The notes beneath the pieces were generated by a model, which made no database searches, had not been told where the DNA came from, and saw only the letters and a list, made by a program, of their open reading frames with translations. DNA of 64,000 bases, from NCBI RefSeq assembly GCF_002367995.1, contig NZ_AP018207.1, positions 186,001-250,000 of the forward strand, in the 5' to 3' direction. Below are positions 9,339 through 18,511 of the stretch, piece after piece. The DNA is from Calothrix brevissima NIES-22. GTDB taxonomy: Bacteria > Cyanobacteriota > Cyanobacteriia > Cyanobacteriales > Nostocaceae. The translations under genes and the position numbers were made by a program. The first letter of the stretch is position 1; each line of letters opens with the position of its first letter.

Positions 9339-10514
9339 ATGAACCTAGAACTGTTCTTCCAACGCACAGAAGTCTTGCACAAGCGGTTAGCAGATTTATA
9401 TCAAACTGCTACTATTCTGCCTTGGATGCCATCAGAAATGCTACCCCAAGCATTTGCAGAACTTCACAACAGTTCAAAAACATTGCAGTTAGCGGTTGAG
9501 GAACTATATCAGCAAAATGAAGAACTGATCCAAACACAAAATTTTCTAGAAACCGAACGCCAACGTTATCAAGATTTATTCGATACAGCGCCAGATGGTT
9601 ATTTTGTAACTAACGCCTCAGGTATCATCTGTGAAGCTAACCCAATGGCTGCTAAATTACTTAATGTTTCTCAACAATTTTTAGTGGGGAAGCCAATTAT
9701 TAATTTTGTTCCCATCGAAGAACGTCAGCAATTGCGGACTGAAATTAACCGCTTAGGAGAATCTGATAGAAATACAGAATTATTAATCAACTTGCAACAA
9801 CGTCACGGTGAGATTTTTAATGCGGCGTTAACAGTTTCAGCTATTCGCAATGCACAGGGTAAAGTTATTTCTCTCAACTGGTTAATTAGGAATATAACTG
9901 AACGCCAGAAAGGGGAATCGCCAGGAATGAAAAATGTTAGCGGCGTTATCAGAGATCAGCGCTTATATAAATACGATAAGGGAGACAATATTAATCTCAA
10001 CCCGCTACAAATTTTACAAGTTAGTCGAGGTTGGGTGAAACTTAGTACTTTCTGTGAAACAGGGGAAGAAGTACTTATTGGTTTAGTTGGCTCAGGTATG
10101 ATATTTGGTGCTAGCATGACTTCTCTAAAAATTTACCAAGCCATCGCTTTATCGGAAGTAGAATTACAATCAATTCATGTCACAGAAATTGCTGCTTCTC
10201 CGCCACTTAGCCATAACTTTTTACCAAAAATTAATGAACGATTGCAGCAAACAGAATATTTACTAGCAATTTCCGGTAAACGCCAAGTAGAAGAAAGATT
10301 ATCTTATTTTTTAGATTTTCTCAAGCAAGAAATTGGCGAACCTATCGCAGAAGGAACGCGGTTAAATGTGCGTTTAACTCATGAAGATATTGCTAGTGCT
10401 TGCTGTGCAAATAGAGTGACAATTACCCGCTTTATGAGCAAATTAAAGCAAGAAGGTAAAATTAGTTTTGATAGTCGTAAACACATGATTTTAAAAGATG
10501 TTATTTGCTCATAA
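9339..10514 (+). CDS. PAS-sensor/Crp-Fnr family transcriptional regulator fusion
   Basis: 391 aa. Residues about 1-75 are helical, with a coiled-coil-like stretch (AVEELYQQNEELIQTQNFLETERQRYQDLFD) leading into a PAS domain at about 83-190 (DTAPDGYFVTNASGIICEAN, then NITERQKG). Residues about 205-300 form a Crp-like beta-roll (LQILQVSRGWVKLSTFCETGEEVLIGLVGSGMIFG). The C-terminus is a Crp-type winged helix (LTHEDIASACCANRVTITRFMSKLKQEGKISF). The protein would therefore couple a PAS signal (ligand, redox or light, not determinable here) directly to DNA binding. The beta-roll lacks an evident cAMP phosphate-binding cassette. It is preceded by AAGAGAGAAG, a plausible ribosome-binding site. It lies upstream of the CheB/CheR hybrid kinase on the same strand, about 800 bp away, with a MITE between them. 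Confidence 0.85.
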   Translation: MNLELFFQRTEVLHKRLADLYQTATILPWMPSEMLPQAFAELHNSSKTLQLAVEELYQQNEELIQTQNFLETERQRYQDLFDTAPDGYFVTNASGIICEANPMAAKLLNVSQQFLVGKPIINFVPIEERQQLRTEINRLGESDRNTELLINLQQRHGEIFNAALTVSAIRNAQGKVISLNWLIRNITERQKGESPGMKNVSGVIRDQRLYKYDKGDNINLNPLQILQVSRGWVKLSTFCETGEEVLIGLVGSGMIFGASMTSLKIYQAIALSEVELQSIHVTEIAASPPLSHNFLPKINERLQQTEYLLAISGKRQVEERLSYFLDFLKQEIGEPIAEGTRLNVRLTHEDIASACCANRVTITRFMSKLKQEGKISFDSRKHMILKDVICS

Positions 10515-10650
10515 TTAGTCAGCAGTTATATGACAAAGATTTTTAAAGATTCATGTAGGGTGTGTTGTCGCGCAGCGCAACGCACCTTGTTTATATTGAT
10601 TAACTAATATCAATTTAAATAATGTTTGTAGCATATTAATATATTCTAGA

Positions 10651-10865
10651 GGGCATGGCATTGCCCATCGGTGTCAACTTAACGCAAAACCCGCTTGGCG
10701 ACAACGTTTTGCCCTCACCCCCAGCCCCTCTCCCCAGGGGAGAGGGGAGCTAGAGATCCAATTCCCCTTCTCCTGGGGGAGAAGGGGTAAGGGGATGAGG
10801 GCGAAAGTTTTTGTACCCTATATAGCTTTTAGCTTAAGTTGACAAGTATGGGCAATGCCATACCC
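10651..10865. mobile_element. MITE-like element, ~215 bp, copy A
   Basis: Terminal inverted repeats of about 34 bp: the left begins GGGCATGGCATTGCCCAT and continues GTGTCAACTTAA, and the right is the complement, ending GGGCAATGCCATACCC. The interior holds two GC-rich hairpins, one built on CCCCTCTCCCC and the other on CCCCTTCTCC. There is no transposase. A second copy in the opposite orientation is at 15652-15870. Confidence 0.75.
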
Positions 10866-11317
10866 CTACTGTTGTATTCTTGTTTTAAATTGCGATAATT
10901 TAGTGAATTGCGATGAGAATTTACAGCAAATTGCCAGTTATGATTGTAGGGGCACTGGCACTGCCATGCCCCGAAGCGCTTACTGGGCAAAGCTTATTCT
11001 AATTAAACTTAAATCTTTAAACATTAATTCTTTATCGGTGCGTTGCGCTACGCGACAACACACCCTACAAATACTAATATTTATTGGCTGGATATAAATA
11101 TCAAAGTTAATATAAATTGCTGAATAAATCAAGATAAAATCATAACACCACACTTGAATAAAGTTAAGTTTTTATGTGACTTAATAGACAAATATTGCTA
11201 AAAACTTAACGCTTCAGTTCGCTAGTTGATGGGACATCATATCTGATAAAGTGCAAAGCATATCTGTAGTTTTAATTGCTAAATACTTAATATCCCCCAG
11301 TATTAATTACTCACACC
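10866..11317. other. Intergenic region with a dispersed GTAGGGGCACTGGCACTGCC repeat
   Basis: No gene is supported here. A 30-bp repeat at 10943-10972 (ATTGTAGGGGCACTGGCACT, then GCCATGCCCC) recurs at 17939 and 18062. A GCGTTGCGCTACGCGACAAC motif at about 11041 also belongs to the dispersed repeats of this genome (compare the inverted form at about 10559). The remainder is AT-rich leader for the hybrid kinase. Confidence 0.55.
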
Positions 11318-14300
11318 ATGACCTCTAGGCGTTCTGCTCAAAAATCTCCATCTAATTCTTCAGCTCGTCAATCTGCAAATGAAGAACAAGAAAATCATGA
11401 CAATACATTATTTCCTATAGTAGGAATGGGCGCTTCGGCGGGTGGGTTGGATGCTTTTACGGAATTACTCACCCATTTACCAGATGATACGGGGATGGCG
11501 TTTGTATTAATTCAGCATTTGAGTCCCCATCAAAAAAGTTTGTTGAGTGAAATTCTTTCTCGCGCAACTAATATGCCTGTGCGGGAAGTAGAGAATGGGA
11601 TGGTTGTGGAAGCGAATCATGTCTACGTGATTCCGCCAAATGCGAAAATGACTATTTCTCAGGGAGTGTTGCAACTAACTCCGAGAGAGAAAACCTACGG
11701 GTTGTTTATGTCGGTGGATACTTTCTTTATTTCTTTAGCAGAAGATAGGGGAAATAAAGCCATTGGGATAGTACTGTCGGGAGGCGATGGCGATGGGGCC
11801 AGGGGGTTAGAATTTATTAAAGAAGCTGGGGGGATTACTTTTGCCCAGTGTCAAGATTCAGCAAAAGTTAGTGCTATGCCTAACACGGCTGTAGCTTCGG
11901 GTAATGTGGATTTTATTCTGACTCCGCGAGAAATTGCTGAGGAACTAGCAAAACTCAGCCGCCATCCTTATATTCAACGCCAGTTACCAGCCGCAACAAC
12001 GGAAGTATCTGAGCCAATTCCCACTAACAGCGATGCTATCTCGACTATCTTTAGTTTATTGCGGGCGGCTACGGGGGTAGACTTTAAGCACTATAAACAA
12101 ACTACTCTCAAGCGGCGAATTTTGCGGCGGATGATGTTGTATAAGCTGGAAAGATTGGAAGATTACGTCCGCTATTTGATGGAGAATCCGCCAGAGGTTT
12201 TGGCACTGTATCAAGATATGCTGATTACGGTGACGAATTTTTTCCGCGATCGCGAATCTTTTGACGCTTTAAAAACCAAGGTCTTCCCCATTATTACCCA
12301 AAACAGCACCCCAGATTCACACATTCGCATTTGGGTAGCTGGATGTTCCACCGGTCAAGAAGCTTACTCAATAGCTATTTGCTTGCTGGAATTTTTGGGA
12401 AATCAAGTAATTAATACAACTATCCAAATTTTCGCTACAGATATTAATGATGCGGTAATTGAAATTGCACGCATCGGAATTTATACACCCAGTCAAGTAG
12501 CCGAAGTTTCTCCCGAACGCCTACAGCGCCTTTTTGTGCAAGTAGAAGGTGGTTACCAAATTAGCAAGCCAGTACGGGAGTTGTGTGTTTTTGCTAGACA
12601 AAATCTGATTGCTGACCCGCCTTTTTCTCACTTAGATTTAATTACCTGCCGCAATGTGCTAATTTATTTGGGCAGTGCCGTACAGAAGAAAGTTCTACCT
12701 TTGTTTCATTATGGTCTTAAGCCTACTGGCTTTTTAATGTTAGGCACTTCCGAGACTGTAGGAGAATTTTCGGATTTATTTACTTTATTGGATAGAAAGT
12801 CCAAGATTTATAGCCGGAAAATGGCTCCAGCGCGGTTGGGTATAGATTTAATTGCGAATAACTATTCTCTCAAAGTCAGTACTCCCCAGTTAGCAGTTGA
12901 CGATCATATTTGGAATGACATGGAAATGCAGAGAACTGCTGACCAAATCGTTTTAAATCAGTATGCTCCAGTTGGTGTGATTATTAACAATGATTTAGAA
13001 ATTCTCCAATTTCGCGGCCAGACTAGTCCTTATCTTCAACCGCCAGCCGGCAGACCTAGCTTTAATTTGTTAAAGATGGCAAAAGAAGAACTGCGGTTAG
13101 AATTACGGACAGCGATTCATCAAGCAAAACAGCGACAGGTACCAGTATGTAAAGAAGGTATCCAAATTCTTGAAAATGGTCAAGTGAGACTGGTAAAAGT
13201 TGATGTAGTGCCGTTTAAAGCTCGCGGTGGGGAAGAGCGTTACTATTTAGTGATATTTGCAGATATATCAACCTCAACAATTAATATCACACCGGAGAGC
13301 GATCGCAATTTAAAATCTCGACGGGGTAAACAAGCAGCAGCAGAGCAAGAAATTAACGCCCTTAACCAGGAGTTAGCCACCACTAAAGAATATCTGCAAT
13401 CAATTATTGAAGAACAGCAAGCCACTAATCAAAACCTCAGAGCCGCTAACGAGGAAATTCTTTCTAGCAATGAAGAGTTGCAAAGTACCAATGAGGAATT
13501 AGAAACCGCCAAAGAAGAAATTCAAGCCACCAACGAAGAATTAAACACCATCAACGACGAATTGCAACGGCGCAATCTCGAATCTACCCAAGTAACCAAC
13601 GATTTACAAAATTTACTCAGCAATATTAATATTCCCATCCTCATGTTGGGTGGCGATTTGCGGATTCGCCGCTTTACCCCGGCGGCGGGGAAAATTTTTA
13701 ACCTAATTTCTACGGATGTTGGGCGACCAATCAGTGATATTAATTACAATTTAAATATTGATGATTTAGAAGAGCAAATTTTAGAAGTTATTGGTAACCT
13801 CAACCTCAAAACCCAGGAAGTACAAGACTCCGAAGGACATTGGTATGATTTGCGCATCCGACCATACCGGACAATCGATCATAAAATTGACGGTGCAGTG
13901 GTGGTATTAGTTGATATTGACGCCCTAAAACGCAGTGCCGAACAGCTACGCGCCTCTAGAGATTACGCCGAAGCGATTGTGGATACTGTGCGGGAATCGA
14001 TTGTGGTATTAGATTTAGATTTACGGGTAGTCAAAGCCAATCGCAGTTTTTACGAAACCTTTCAAGTACTACCACCAGAAACCGAACAGCGCTTAATATT
14101 TGAACTGGGTAACGGACAGTGGAATATTCCCTTATTGCGATCGCTCTTAGAAGATGTTATCCCCAGCAACGCCCCATTTCAAGATTTAGAAGTCGAGCAT
14201 AACTTTGAGTCTATTGGGCACAAAATTATGCGGCTAAATGCGCGAAGAATGCCGCAAATCGAGAATATGCAATTAATTCTCTTAGTCATTGAAGATATTA

Positions 14301-15535
14301 CCCAACAAAAGCAACTCGAAGCCGAACGCATTCAGTTACTCACTCAAGAACAATCAGCCCGCACCGCCGCCGAAACCGCCAACCGCGCCAAAGATGAATT
14401 TTTATCGATTTTGTCTCACGAACTCCGCAACCCCCTAAACTCCTTACTGGGATGGGCGCAGATGTTACAACGGCCGGATCTCACACCAGAGATAATTAAT
14501 CAAGGTATATCAGCAATTGAGCGTAGCGCGATCGCTCAGGCGCAGTTAATTGGCGATTTGCTAGATGTTTCTCGCATCAGCGCTGGTAGGCTGCGTCTGG
14601 ATGCAGAATTAATGGAATTAGTACCCGTAATTAACGCCGCCATTGAAGTAGTGAGGATTTCTGCTGAAGCCAAAAATATTCAAATTGTCACTCGGCTAGA
14701 TACCACAGACAGAAGAATTAACGGCGACCCTACCCGCTTACAACAGGTAATGTGGAATTTACTGTCTAACGCGATTAAATTTACTCCAATCGGCGGCAGC
14801 ATCGAGATTATCTTAGATTACAGTGATTTTCACGCTCAAATTCAAGTCAGCGACACAGGGCAAGGAATTACACCTGAATTTATCCCTTATATTTTCGAGC
14901 GCTTCCGCCAAGCTGATGGTACCAGAAGACGCACTAACCCTGGTTTAGGGCTAGGACTTTCCATCGTGCGTCATTTAGTTGAACTTCACGGCGGTACAGT
15001 TGAAGCCGAAAGCCCAGGAGAAGGACAAGGCGCAACTTTTACAGTTAGACTACCTTTGCAAACTCAGTTAAGCGAAACTTCCGCGCCAACAGTTAACCCG
15101 TTGCTGTTACCCAGCCAGCCAGAACAATCCTTAGAAAATCTTCCCTCATTAACAGGTTTGCGGGTTTTAGTTGTCGATGACGAAGCAGATATTCGCGATT
15201 TATTTTCCATTTGCTTAGAGCAGTACGGAGTCATAGTCACCGCCGTAGCCTCAGCTAATGCTGCTTTATCCACCTTAATGGCTAACCCCAACGGTTATGA
15301 TGTGTTGCTATCTGACATTGGCTTACCAGAACAAGACGGTTATGATTTAATCCGTCAAATTAGAGCGCTAGATGCAGAACTTGGCGGACAAATTCCCGCC
15401 GCCGCCCTCACCGCCTATGCAGCCGAAGCCGAACAAGCCCAAGCCCTCGCCGCCGGATTTCAAATGCACATCGCCAAACCCATTGAACCAGAGCGATTAT
15501 TATTTATTGTTGCCGCCTTGGGGGCGAGGCGGTAG
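11318..15535 (+). CDS. CheB-CheR-PAS-histidine kinase-receiver hybrid sensor protein
   Basis: A 1405-aa soluble signalling protein with no membrane segments seen. Domains in order: CheB methylesterase (about 30-210, GMGASAGGLDAF with S40, QHLSPHQKSLL, SGGDGDGARG). CheR methyltransferase (about 235-500, TVTNFFRD, AGCSTGQEAYSIA, LITCRNVLIYL). A PAS-like region and a coiled coil rich in SNEELQSTNEELETAKEEI (about 675-760). Two PAS domains (about 770-1010). HisKA (LSHELRNPLNSLLGW, predicted phospho-His 1034). HATPase (NLLSNAIKFTP, DTGQGI, GLGLGLSIV). C-terminal receiver (VVDDEADIRD, phospho-acceptor D1333 in LLSDIGLPEQDG, then HIAKP). The CheB S/H/D triad and the CheR SAM site look intact. No chemoreceptor lies nearby, so the methylation target may be the protein itself or an unlinked MCP. 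A hairpin follows the stop. Confidence 0.93.
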   Translation: MTSRRSAQKSPSNSSARQSANEEQENHDNTLFPIVGMGASAGGLDAFTELLTHLPDDTGMAFVLIQHLSPHQKSLLSEILSRATNMPVREVENGMVVEANHVYVIPPNAKMTISQGVLQLTPREKTYGLFMSVDTFFISLAEDRGNKAIGIVLSGGDGDGARGLEFIKEAGGITFAQCQDSAKVSAMPNTAVASGNVDFILTPREIAEELAKLSRHPYIQRQLPAATTEVSEPIPTNSDAISTIFSLLRAATGVDFKHYKQTTLKRRILRRMMLYKLERLEDYVRYLMENPPEVLALYQDMLITVTNFFRDRESFDALKTKVFPIITQNSTPDSHIRIWVAGCSTGQEAYSIAICLLEFLGNQVINTTIQIFATDINDAVIEIARIGIYTPSQVAEVSPERLQRLFVQVEGGYQISKPVRELCVFARQNLIADPPFSHLDLITCRNVLIYLGSAVQKKVLPLFHYGLKPTGFLMLGTSETVGEFSDLFTLLDRKSKIYSRKMAPARLGIDLIANNYSLKVSTPQLAVDDHIWNDMEMQRTADQIVLNQYAPVGVIINNDLEILQFRGQTSPYLQPPAGRPSFNLLKMAKEELRLELRTAIHQAKQRQVPVCKEGIQILENGQVRLVKVDVVPFKARGGEERYYLVIFADISTSTINITPESDRNLKSRRGKQAAAEQEINALNQELATTKEYLQSIIEEQQATNQNLRAANEEILSSNEELQSTNEELETAKEEIQATNEELNTINDELQRRNLESTQVTNDLQNLLSNINIPILMLGGDLRIRRFTPAAGKIFNLISTDVGRPISDINYNLNIDDLEEQILEVIGNLNLKTQEVQDSEGHWYDLRIRPYRTIDHKIDGAVVVLVDIDALKRSAEQLRASRDYAEAIVDTVRESIVVLDLDLRVVKANRSFYETFQVLPPETEQRLIFELGNGQWNIPLLRSLLEDVIPSNAPFQDLEVEHNFESIGHKIMRLNARRMPQIENMQLILLVIEDITQQKQLEAERIQLLTQEQSARTAAETANRAKDEFLSILSHELRNPLNSLLGWAQMLQRPDLTPEIINQGISAIERSAIAQAQLIGDLLDVSRISAGRLRLDAELMELVPVINAAIEVVRISAEAKNIQIVTRLDTTDRRINGDPTRLQQVMWNLLSNAIKFTPIGGSIEIILDYSDFHAQIQVSDTGQGITPEFIPYIFERFRQADGTRRRTNPGLGLGLSIVRHLVELHGGTVEAESPGEGQGATFTVRLPLQTQLSETSAPTVNPLLLPSQPEQSLENLPSLTGLRVLVVDDEADIRDLFSICLEQYGVIVTAVASANAALSTLMANPNGYDVLLSDIGLPEQDGYDLIRQIRALDAELGGQIPAAALTAYAAEAEQAQALAAGFQMHIAKPIEPERLLFIVAALGARR

Positions 15536-15545
15536 CTTATTGTAG

Positions 15546-15565
15546 AGACGCGATTCATCGCGTCT
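15546..15565 (+). terminator. Hairpin just downstream of the hybrid kinase
   Basis: AGACGCGA-TTCA-TCGCGTCT forms a perfect 8-bp stem 11 nt after the stop codon, followed by a weak GTATTGTTT tract. A partial second copy of the same motif follows at about 15577-15595. It may be a terminator or a dispersed palindrome of the same form. Confidence 0.45.
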
Positions 15566-15651
15566 GTATTGTTTATCGATTCATCGCGTCTCTATTGAAA
15601 AATAATCTTATCCCAATTCAAATCATGTTTGCGACAGATAAATTCTTTGTA

Positions 15652-15870
15652 GGGGCACGGCACCAGTCATACCTGTCAACTGAAGCTAAAAGCTATATAC
15701 GGCGCATGTTGTACAAAAACCCTCGCCCTCATCCCCTAACCCCTTCTCCCTGAGGGAGAAGGGGAATTAAATCTCTTGCTCCCCTCTCCCGGTGGGAGAG
15801 GGGCTGGGGGTGAGGGCGAAACTTTGCAACCAAGAAGGTTTCGCGTTAAGTTGACACCAATGGGCACCAG
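15652..15870. mobile_element. MITE-like element, ~219 bp, copy B (inverted relative to copy A)
   Basis: Ends match the 10651-10865 element: GTCAACTGAAGC near the left end and GCGTTAAGTTGACACC near the right. The two internal GC hairpins occur in reversed order (CCCCTTCTCCC first, CCCCTCTCCC second), which shows inverse orientation. Reading frames across it (15736-16017 and 15776-16033) are repeat translations. Confidence 0.7.
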
Positions 15871-15926
15871 TAAAATATTGGATATGCCAAAAAATTGTCG
15901 ATGTTCCCTACCCATCTGTCGCGTTC

Positions 15927-16055
15927 TTAGGGACTTCCAACTAAAAAAATATTCCATCGCTGTGTATGCAGAGGAGGCAGAGGAAGCAGAGGAAGCAGAG
16001 GAGAAACAATCTGCCACTATGAAAATGGGATAATTTATTTTCTGGAAGTCCCTTA
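15927..16055. mobile_element. 129-bp MITE-like element with GCAGAGGAG tandem core
   Basis: Terminal inverted repeats TTAGGGACTTCCA (15927-15939) and TGGAAGTCCCTTA (16043-16055) match at 12 of 13 positions. The interior carries CAACTAAAAAAATATTCC and a GCAGAGGAA tandem run. Related GGGACTT(C/T).AACTA ends are at about 18118-18134, 19237-19261 and 60539-60560. The element ends 7 bp before the amidohydrolase start codon, so it occupies the gene's 5' leader. Confidence 0.65.
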
Positions 16056-16062
16056 TTTCAAA

Positions 16063-17769
16063 ATGACCTTAGATTTACTAATTCAAAACGGGTTAATTTT
16101 TGATGGTTTAGGCTCTGCGCCAGTGCGGGGAGATGTGGGGATTAAAAATGGTAAGATTTTTGCTATCTCTCCTGCCATATCTACGCCAGCAAAAGAAATA
16201 GTTGATGCCTCTGGGTTGTGGGTGACGCCGGGATTTATTGATATTCATACCCACTACGATTTAGAGTTGGAAATTGCCCCAGGATTAAGTGAATCGGTGC
16301 GTCATGGGGTGACTAGCGTAGTTATTGGTAATTGTAGTTTGTCAATTGCCATCGGTGAACCGCCAGTTCTCGCAGATATTTTTCAAAGGGTAGAGACGCT
16401 TTCCCATCGCTTAATTAGCAAATGGTTGAACAAGTCCCTGGCTTGGCAAACACCAGGAGAATATTTACAACATTTACAACAGTTACCACTAGGCCCCAAT
16501 GTGGCACCATTATTGGGACATAGTGCTTTACGCGCTTATGTCATGGGGTTGGAACGTAGTTTAACTGTGCAGCCGAGCAAATTTGAACTCAAACTGATGC
16601 AGCGCATTACCGCCGATGCTTTAGATGCGGGATTTGTCGGCGTTTCTATTGATATGTTTCCTTGGCACCGCATGAGCGGAGAATGGCAAGGTGATACTAT
16701 TCCCTCCCAACATGCCAAATTTAGGGAATATGCAATGTTAGCAAATTTGTGTAAAAAACGCGATCGCGTGTTTCAAGTCACGCCCAATTTACACAAGCTA
16801 ACTTCTTTCGTTGATATTCTGCGCATGGGTTCTGGCTTTGGTAAACCACTGCGGCTGACAATTCTTTCGGCTTTAGATGCTGTGCATAATCGCCAGCTAT
16901 GGCGCATATTTGCACCCATTCTATTTATCTGGAATCGCCTGCTTAACGGTAACGTGCGCTTGCAAACTTTAACTGAACCCTTCACCATTTACTCAGATGG
17001 CCCTGTTACCCCCTTATTTGAAGAATTCCCTACAGGCGCACAGTTAAACGGTTGTAAATCCCGCCAAGAAAGACAACAATTATGGCGTTCAGCAAGTTTT
17101 TGCGCTCAATTTCGCCAAGAATGGCTGAATAAACAGCTTAAATCCTTTCATCGCCAATTAGACTTAATGGAAGTAGTTAACTGTCCTGATGTTAGTTGGC
17201 AAGGTTTAAATTTTGCCGAAATCGCCCGCCGTCAACAACAAGAACCGATAGACTTATTTATACAAGCCTTACAAGAATACGATACAGACTTGCGCTGGGT
17301 AGCCACAGGCGCAAACGACCGCCTAAAGCCTCGGTTAGCCATGATGCAGCATCCCCATATTTTCCCAGGATTTACGGATGCAGGCGCTCACGTGCGTAAT
17401 TTGGGTTACTATGATGGCGCTTTATCTTTACTCAAGCAAGCAGTTGCAACCAAATTTCTCACCCCAGAAGCAGCGATTTCTCGCGTTACAGGTGAACCAG
17501 CCGCTTGGTTTCGCCTAAATACAGGCGTGCTGAAAGTAGGCGCGAAAGCCGATATATTATTACTCAATCCCAATGCATTAAATCAACCCATCAGCCCCCA
17601 AGTAGAAATTTTAGATCCCCTGCTAGATAACGAACCGCGCATAGTCAAACGTGGTTCCGACGAGATTGTGCAAGCAGTGTATATTAATGGAGTGAGGGTT
17701 TTTGCTGAGGGTAAAATAGGCGATCGCTTAGGGCGAGAAAAATTAGGAAGCGTTTTGTCGCCATGTTAA
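16063..17769 (+). CDS. Amidohydrolase of the N-acyl-D-amino-acid deacylase family
   Basis: A 568-aa predicted cytosolic metal-dependent hydrolase. The N-terminus forms the typical beta-sandwich (LLIQNGLIFDGLG, DVGIKNGKI) before the metal motif GFIDIHTHYD (H62, H64). The Cys in VVIGNCSLS (C91) matches the Cys metal ligand of D-aminoacylases. Later features are the conserved FPGFTDAGAHVRNLGYYD with the catalytic Asp, and the C-terminal ADILLLNPN and YINGVRVF that complete the small domain. Length is close to the family's usual 480-580. The natural substrate (N-acyl-D-amino acids, hydantoins or other) cannot be told from sequence. The start codon lies immediately after a MITE-like insertion and no strong Shine-Dalgarno is visible. 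Confidence 0.82.
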   Translation: MTLDLLIQNGLIFDGLGSAPVRGDVGIKNGKIFAISPAISTPAKEIVDASGLWVTPGFIDIHTHYDLELEIAPGLSESVRHGVTSVVIGNCSLSIAIGEPPVLADIFQRVETLSHRLISKWLNKSLAWQTPGEYLQHLQQLPLGPNVAPLLGHSALRAYVMGLERSLTVQPSKFELKLMQRITADALDAGFVGVSIDMFPWHRMSGEWQGDTIPSQHAKFREYAMLANLCKKRDRVFQVTPNLHKLTSFVDILRMGSGFGKPLRLTILSALDAVHNRQLWRIFAPILFIWNRLLNGNVRLQTLTEPFTIYSDGPVTPLFEEFPTGAQLNGCKSRQERQQLWRSASFCAQFRQEWLNKQLKSFHRQLDLMEVVNCPDVSWQGLNFAEIARRQQQEPIDLFIQALQEYDTDLRWVATGANDRLKPRLAMMQHPHIFPGFTDAGAHVRNLGYYDGALSLLKQAVATKFLTPEAAISRVTGEPAAWFRLNTGVLKVGAKADILLLNPNALNQPISPQVEILDPLLDNEPRIVKRGSDEIVQAVYINGVRVFAEGKIGDRLGREKLGSVLSPC

Positions 17770-17775
17770 TCCAAT

Positions 17776-17940
17776 TTAAGCAGGAATTCGATGATTTTCC
17801 TGGGGCACAAAAGCTAAAATAATATCTTCTTCTGCAATACCATGATCAATTAAATCTTGAGTAATTCCTGATTCCATCCCATCGTACTCAATAATTACTT
17901 TTTCTGCCGAAAGACTGGCAATGGTTTGATTATCGTTAAT
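17776..17940 (-). pseudogene. C-terminal gene fragment, weakly XisI-like
   Basis: On the minus strand one frame reads SLSAEKVIIEYDGMESGI, then TQDLIDHGIAEEDIILAF and a stop at 17776. The DG.E.GI..DLI..GI...DI.LAF pattern recalls the C-terminal part of XisI-type (fdxN element excision controlling) proteins. Upstream, the frame runs into the duplicated GTAGGGGCACTGG repeat and no start is found. I read it as the tail of a gene destroyed by repeat insertion. Family assignment is tentative. Confidence 0.35.
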
Positions 17941-18101
17941 TGTAGGGGCACTGGCACTGCCATGCCCCCAAGCGCGTACTCTTGAATCACCATGCTATCA
18001 AATGCCACAACTAAGCGATCGCTTAAATTGCAAAAGACTGGCAAGGGTTTGATTATCGTTAATTGTAGGGGCACTGGCACTGCCATGCCCCCAAGCGCGT
18101 A
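17911..18101. repeat. Direct duplication of 68 bp at 123-bp spacing
   Basis: Positions 17911-17978 and 18034-18101 match at 67 of 68 bases. Both contain TTTGATTATCGTTAATTG followed by GTAGGGGCACTGGCACTGCC and CCCAAGCGCG. The small ORF 17895-18086 is a translation of this duplication and is not a gene. Confidence 0.8.
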
Positions 18102-18136
18102 ATCTGCGATCGCCTATTTTTGTAGTTAAAAGTCCC

Positions 18137-18511
18137 TTAACTCTTAACCACAACTGACTTTTGACGGCTAGGACGTTTGCGAGCAGATTTTTTCTTCAAC
18201 CCTACAGCTTGCGCTTGATCGCTATCTGAACCATATTGCCCCTTTACAGCTTCTTTCATTGCTAAAATTGCATTGTGGAATTCCCATTCTGCTAACCTCG
18301 CAGCATCCAAAGCCGCACGGTATACAGCTAATCTTTCAGTCTCCGCTTGTTGCTGTGCCAACATTGCTTGATAAGCGTTCTGGAGATTTGCAATGGAAGC
18401 ATCAGCACGGGTTGTATCATAAGTAGTAACGGTTTGCAATCCACGCAAAGACTTCACATCTTGACTAATAATTTGAGGACTTAAACGGCGTCTTGTGTTT
18501 TGGTTAGCCAT
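18137..18511 (-). CDS. Conserved small cyanobacterial protein of unknown function
   Basis: 124 aa if started at MANQNTRRRL. A longer frame reaches 18571, but the extra 20 residues (MLFFEALMGILNTYHYYVFS) look like leader translation. The protein is soluble and helical: a central segment (ASIANLQNAYQAMLAQQQAETERLAVYRAAL) is coiled-coil-like and the C-terminus is basic (KKKSARKRPSRQK), which could bind nucleic acid. No catalytic motif is seen. I recall similar proteins in other Nostocales, without known function. Ten 21-bp repeats lie about 115 bp upstream of the start. Confidence 0.7.
   Translation of the reverse strand: MANQNTRRRLSPQIISQDVKSLRGLQTVTTYDTTRADASIANLQNAYQAMLAQQQAETERLAVYRAALDAARLAEWEFHNAILAMKEAVKGQYGSDSDQAQAVGLKKKSARKRPSRQKSVVVKS

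Noticed and set aside
10855-11097. 80-aa plus-strand gene
   Set aside because: It spans dispersed repeats (GTAGGGGCACTGG and GCGTTGCGCTACGCG), has no recognisable domain, and is most likely spurious.
15736-16033. Small genes on both strands encoding EEAEEAEEAEE or Ser/Pro-rich peptides
   Set aside because: They are translations of the MITE and the GCAGAGGAG tandem repeat, with no conserved features.
17895-18086. 63-aa minus-strand gene with an internal duplication
   Set aside because: The duplication at protein level (MAVPVPLQLTIIKPLPVF twice) simply reflects the 68-bp DNA repeat.
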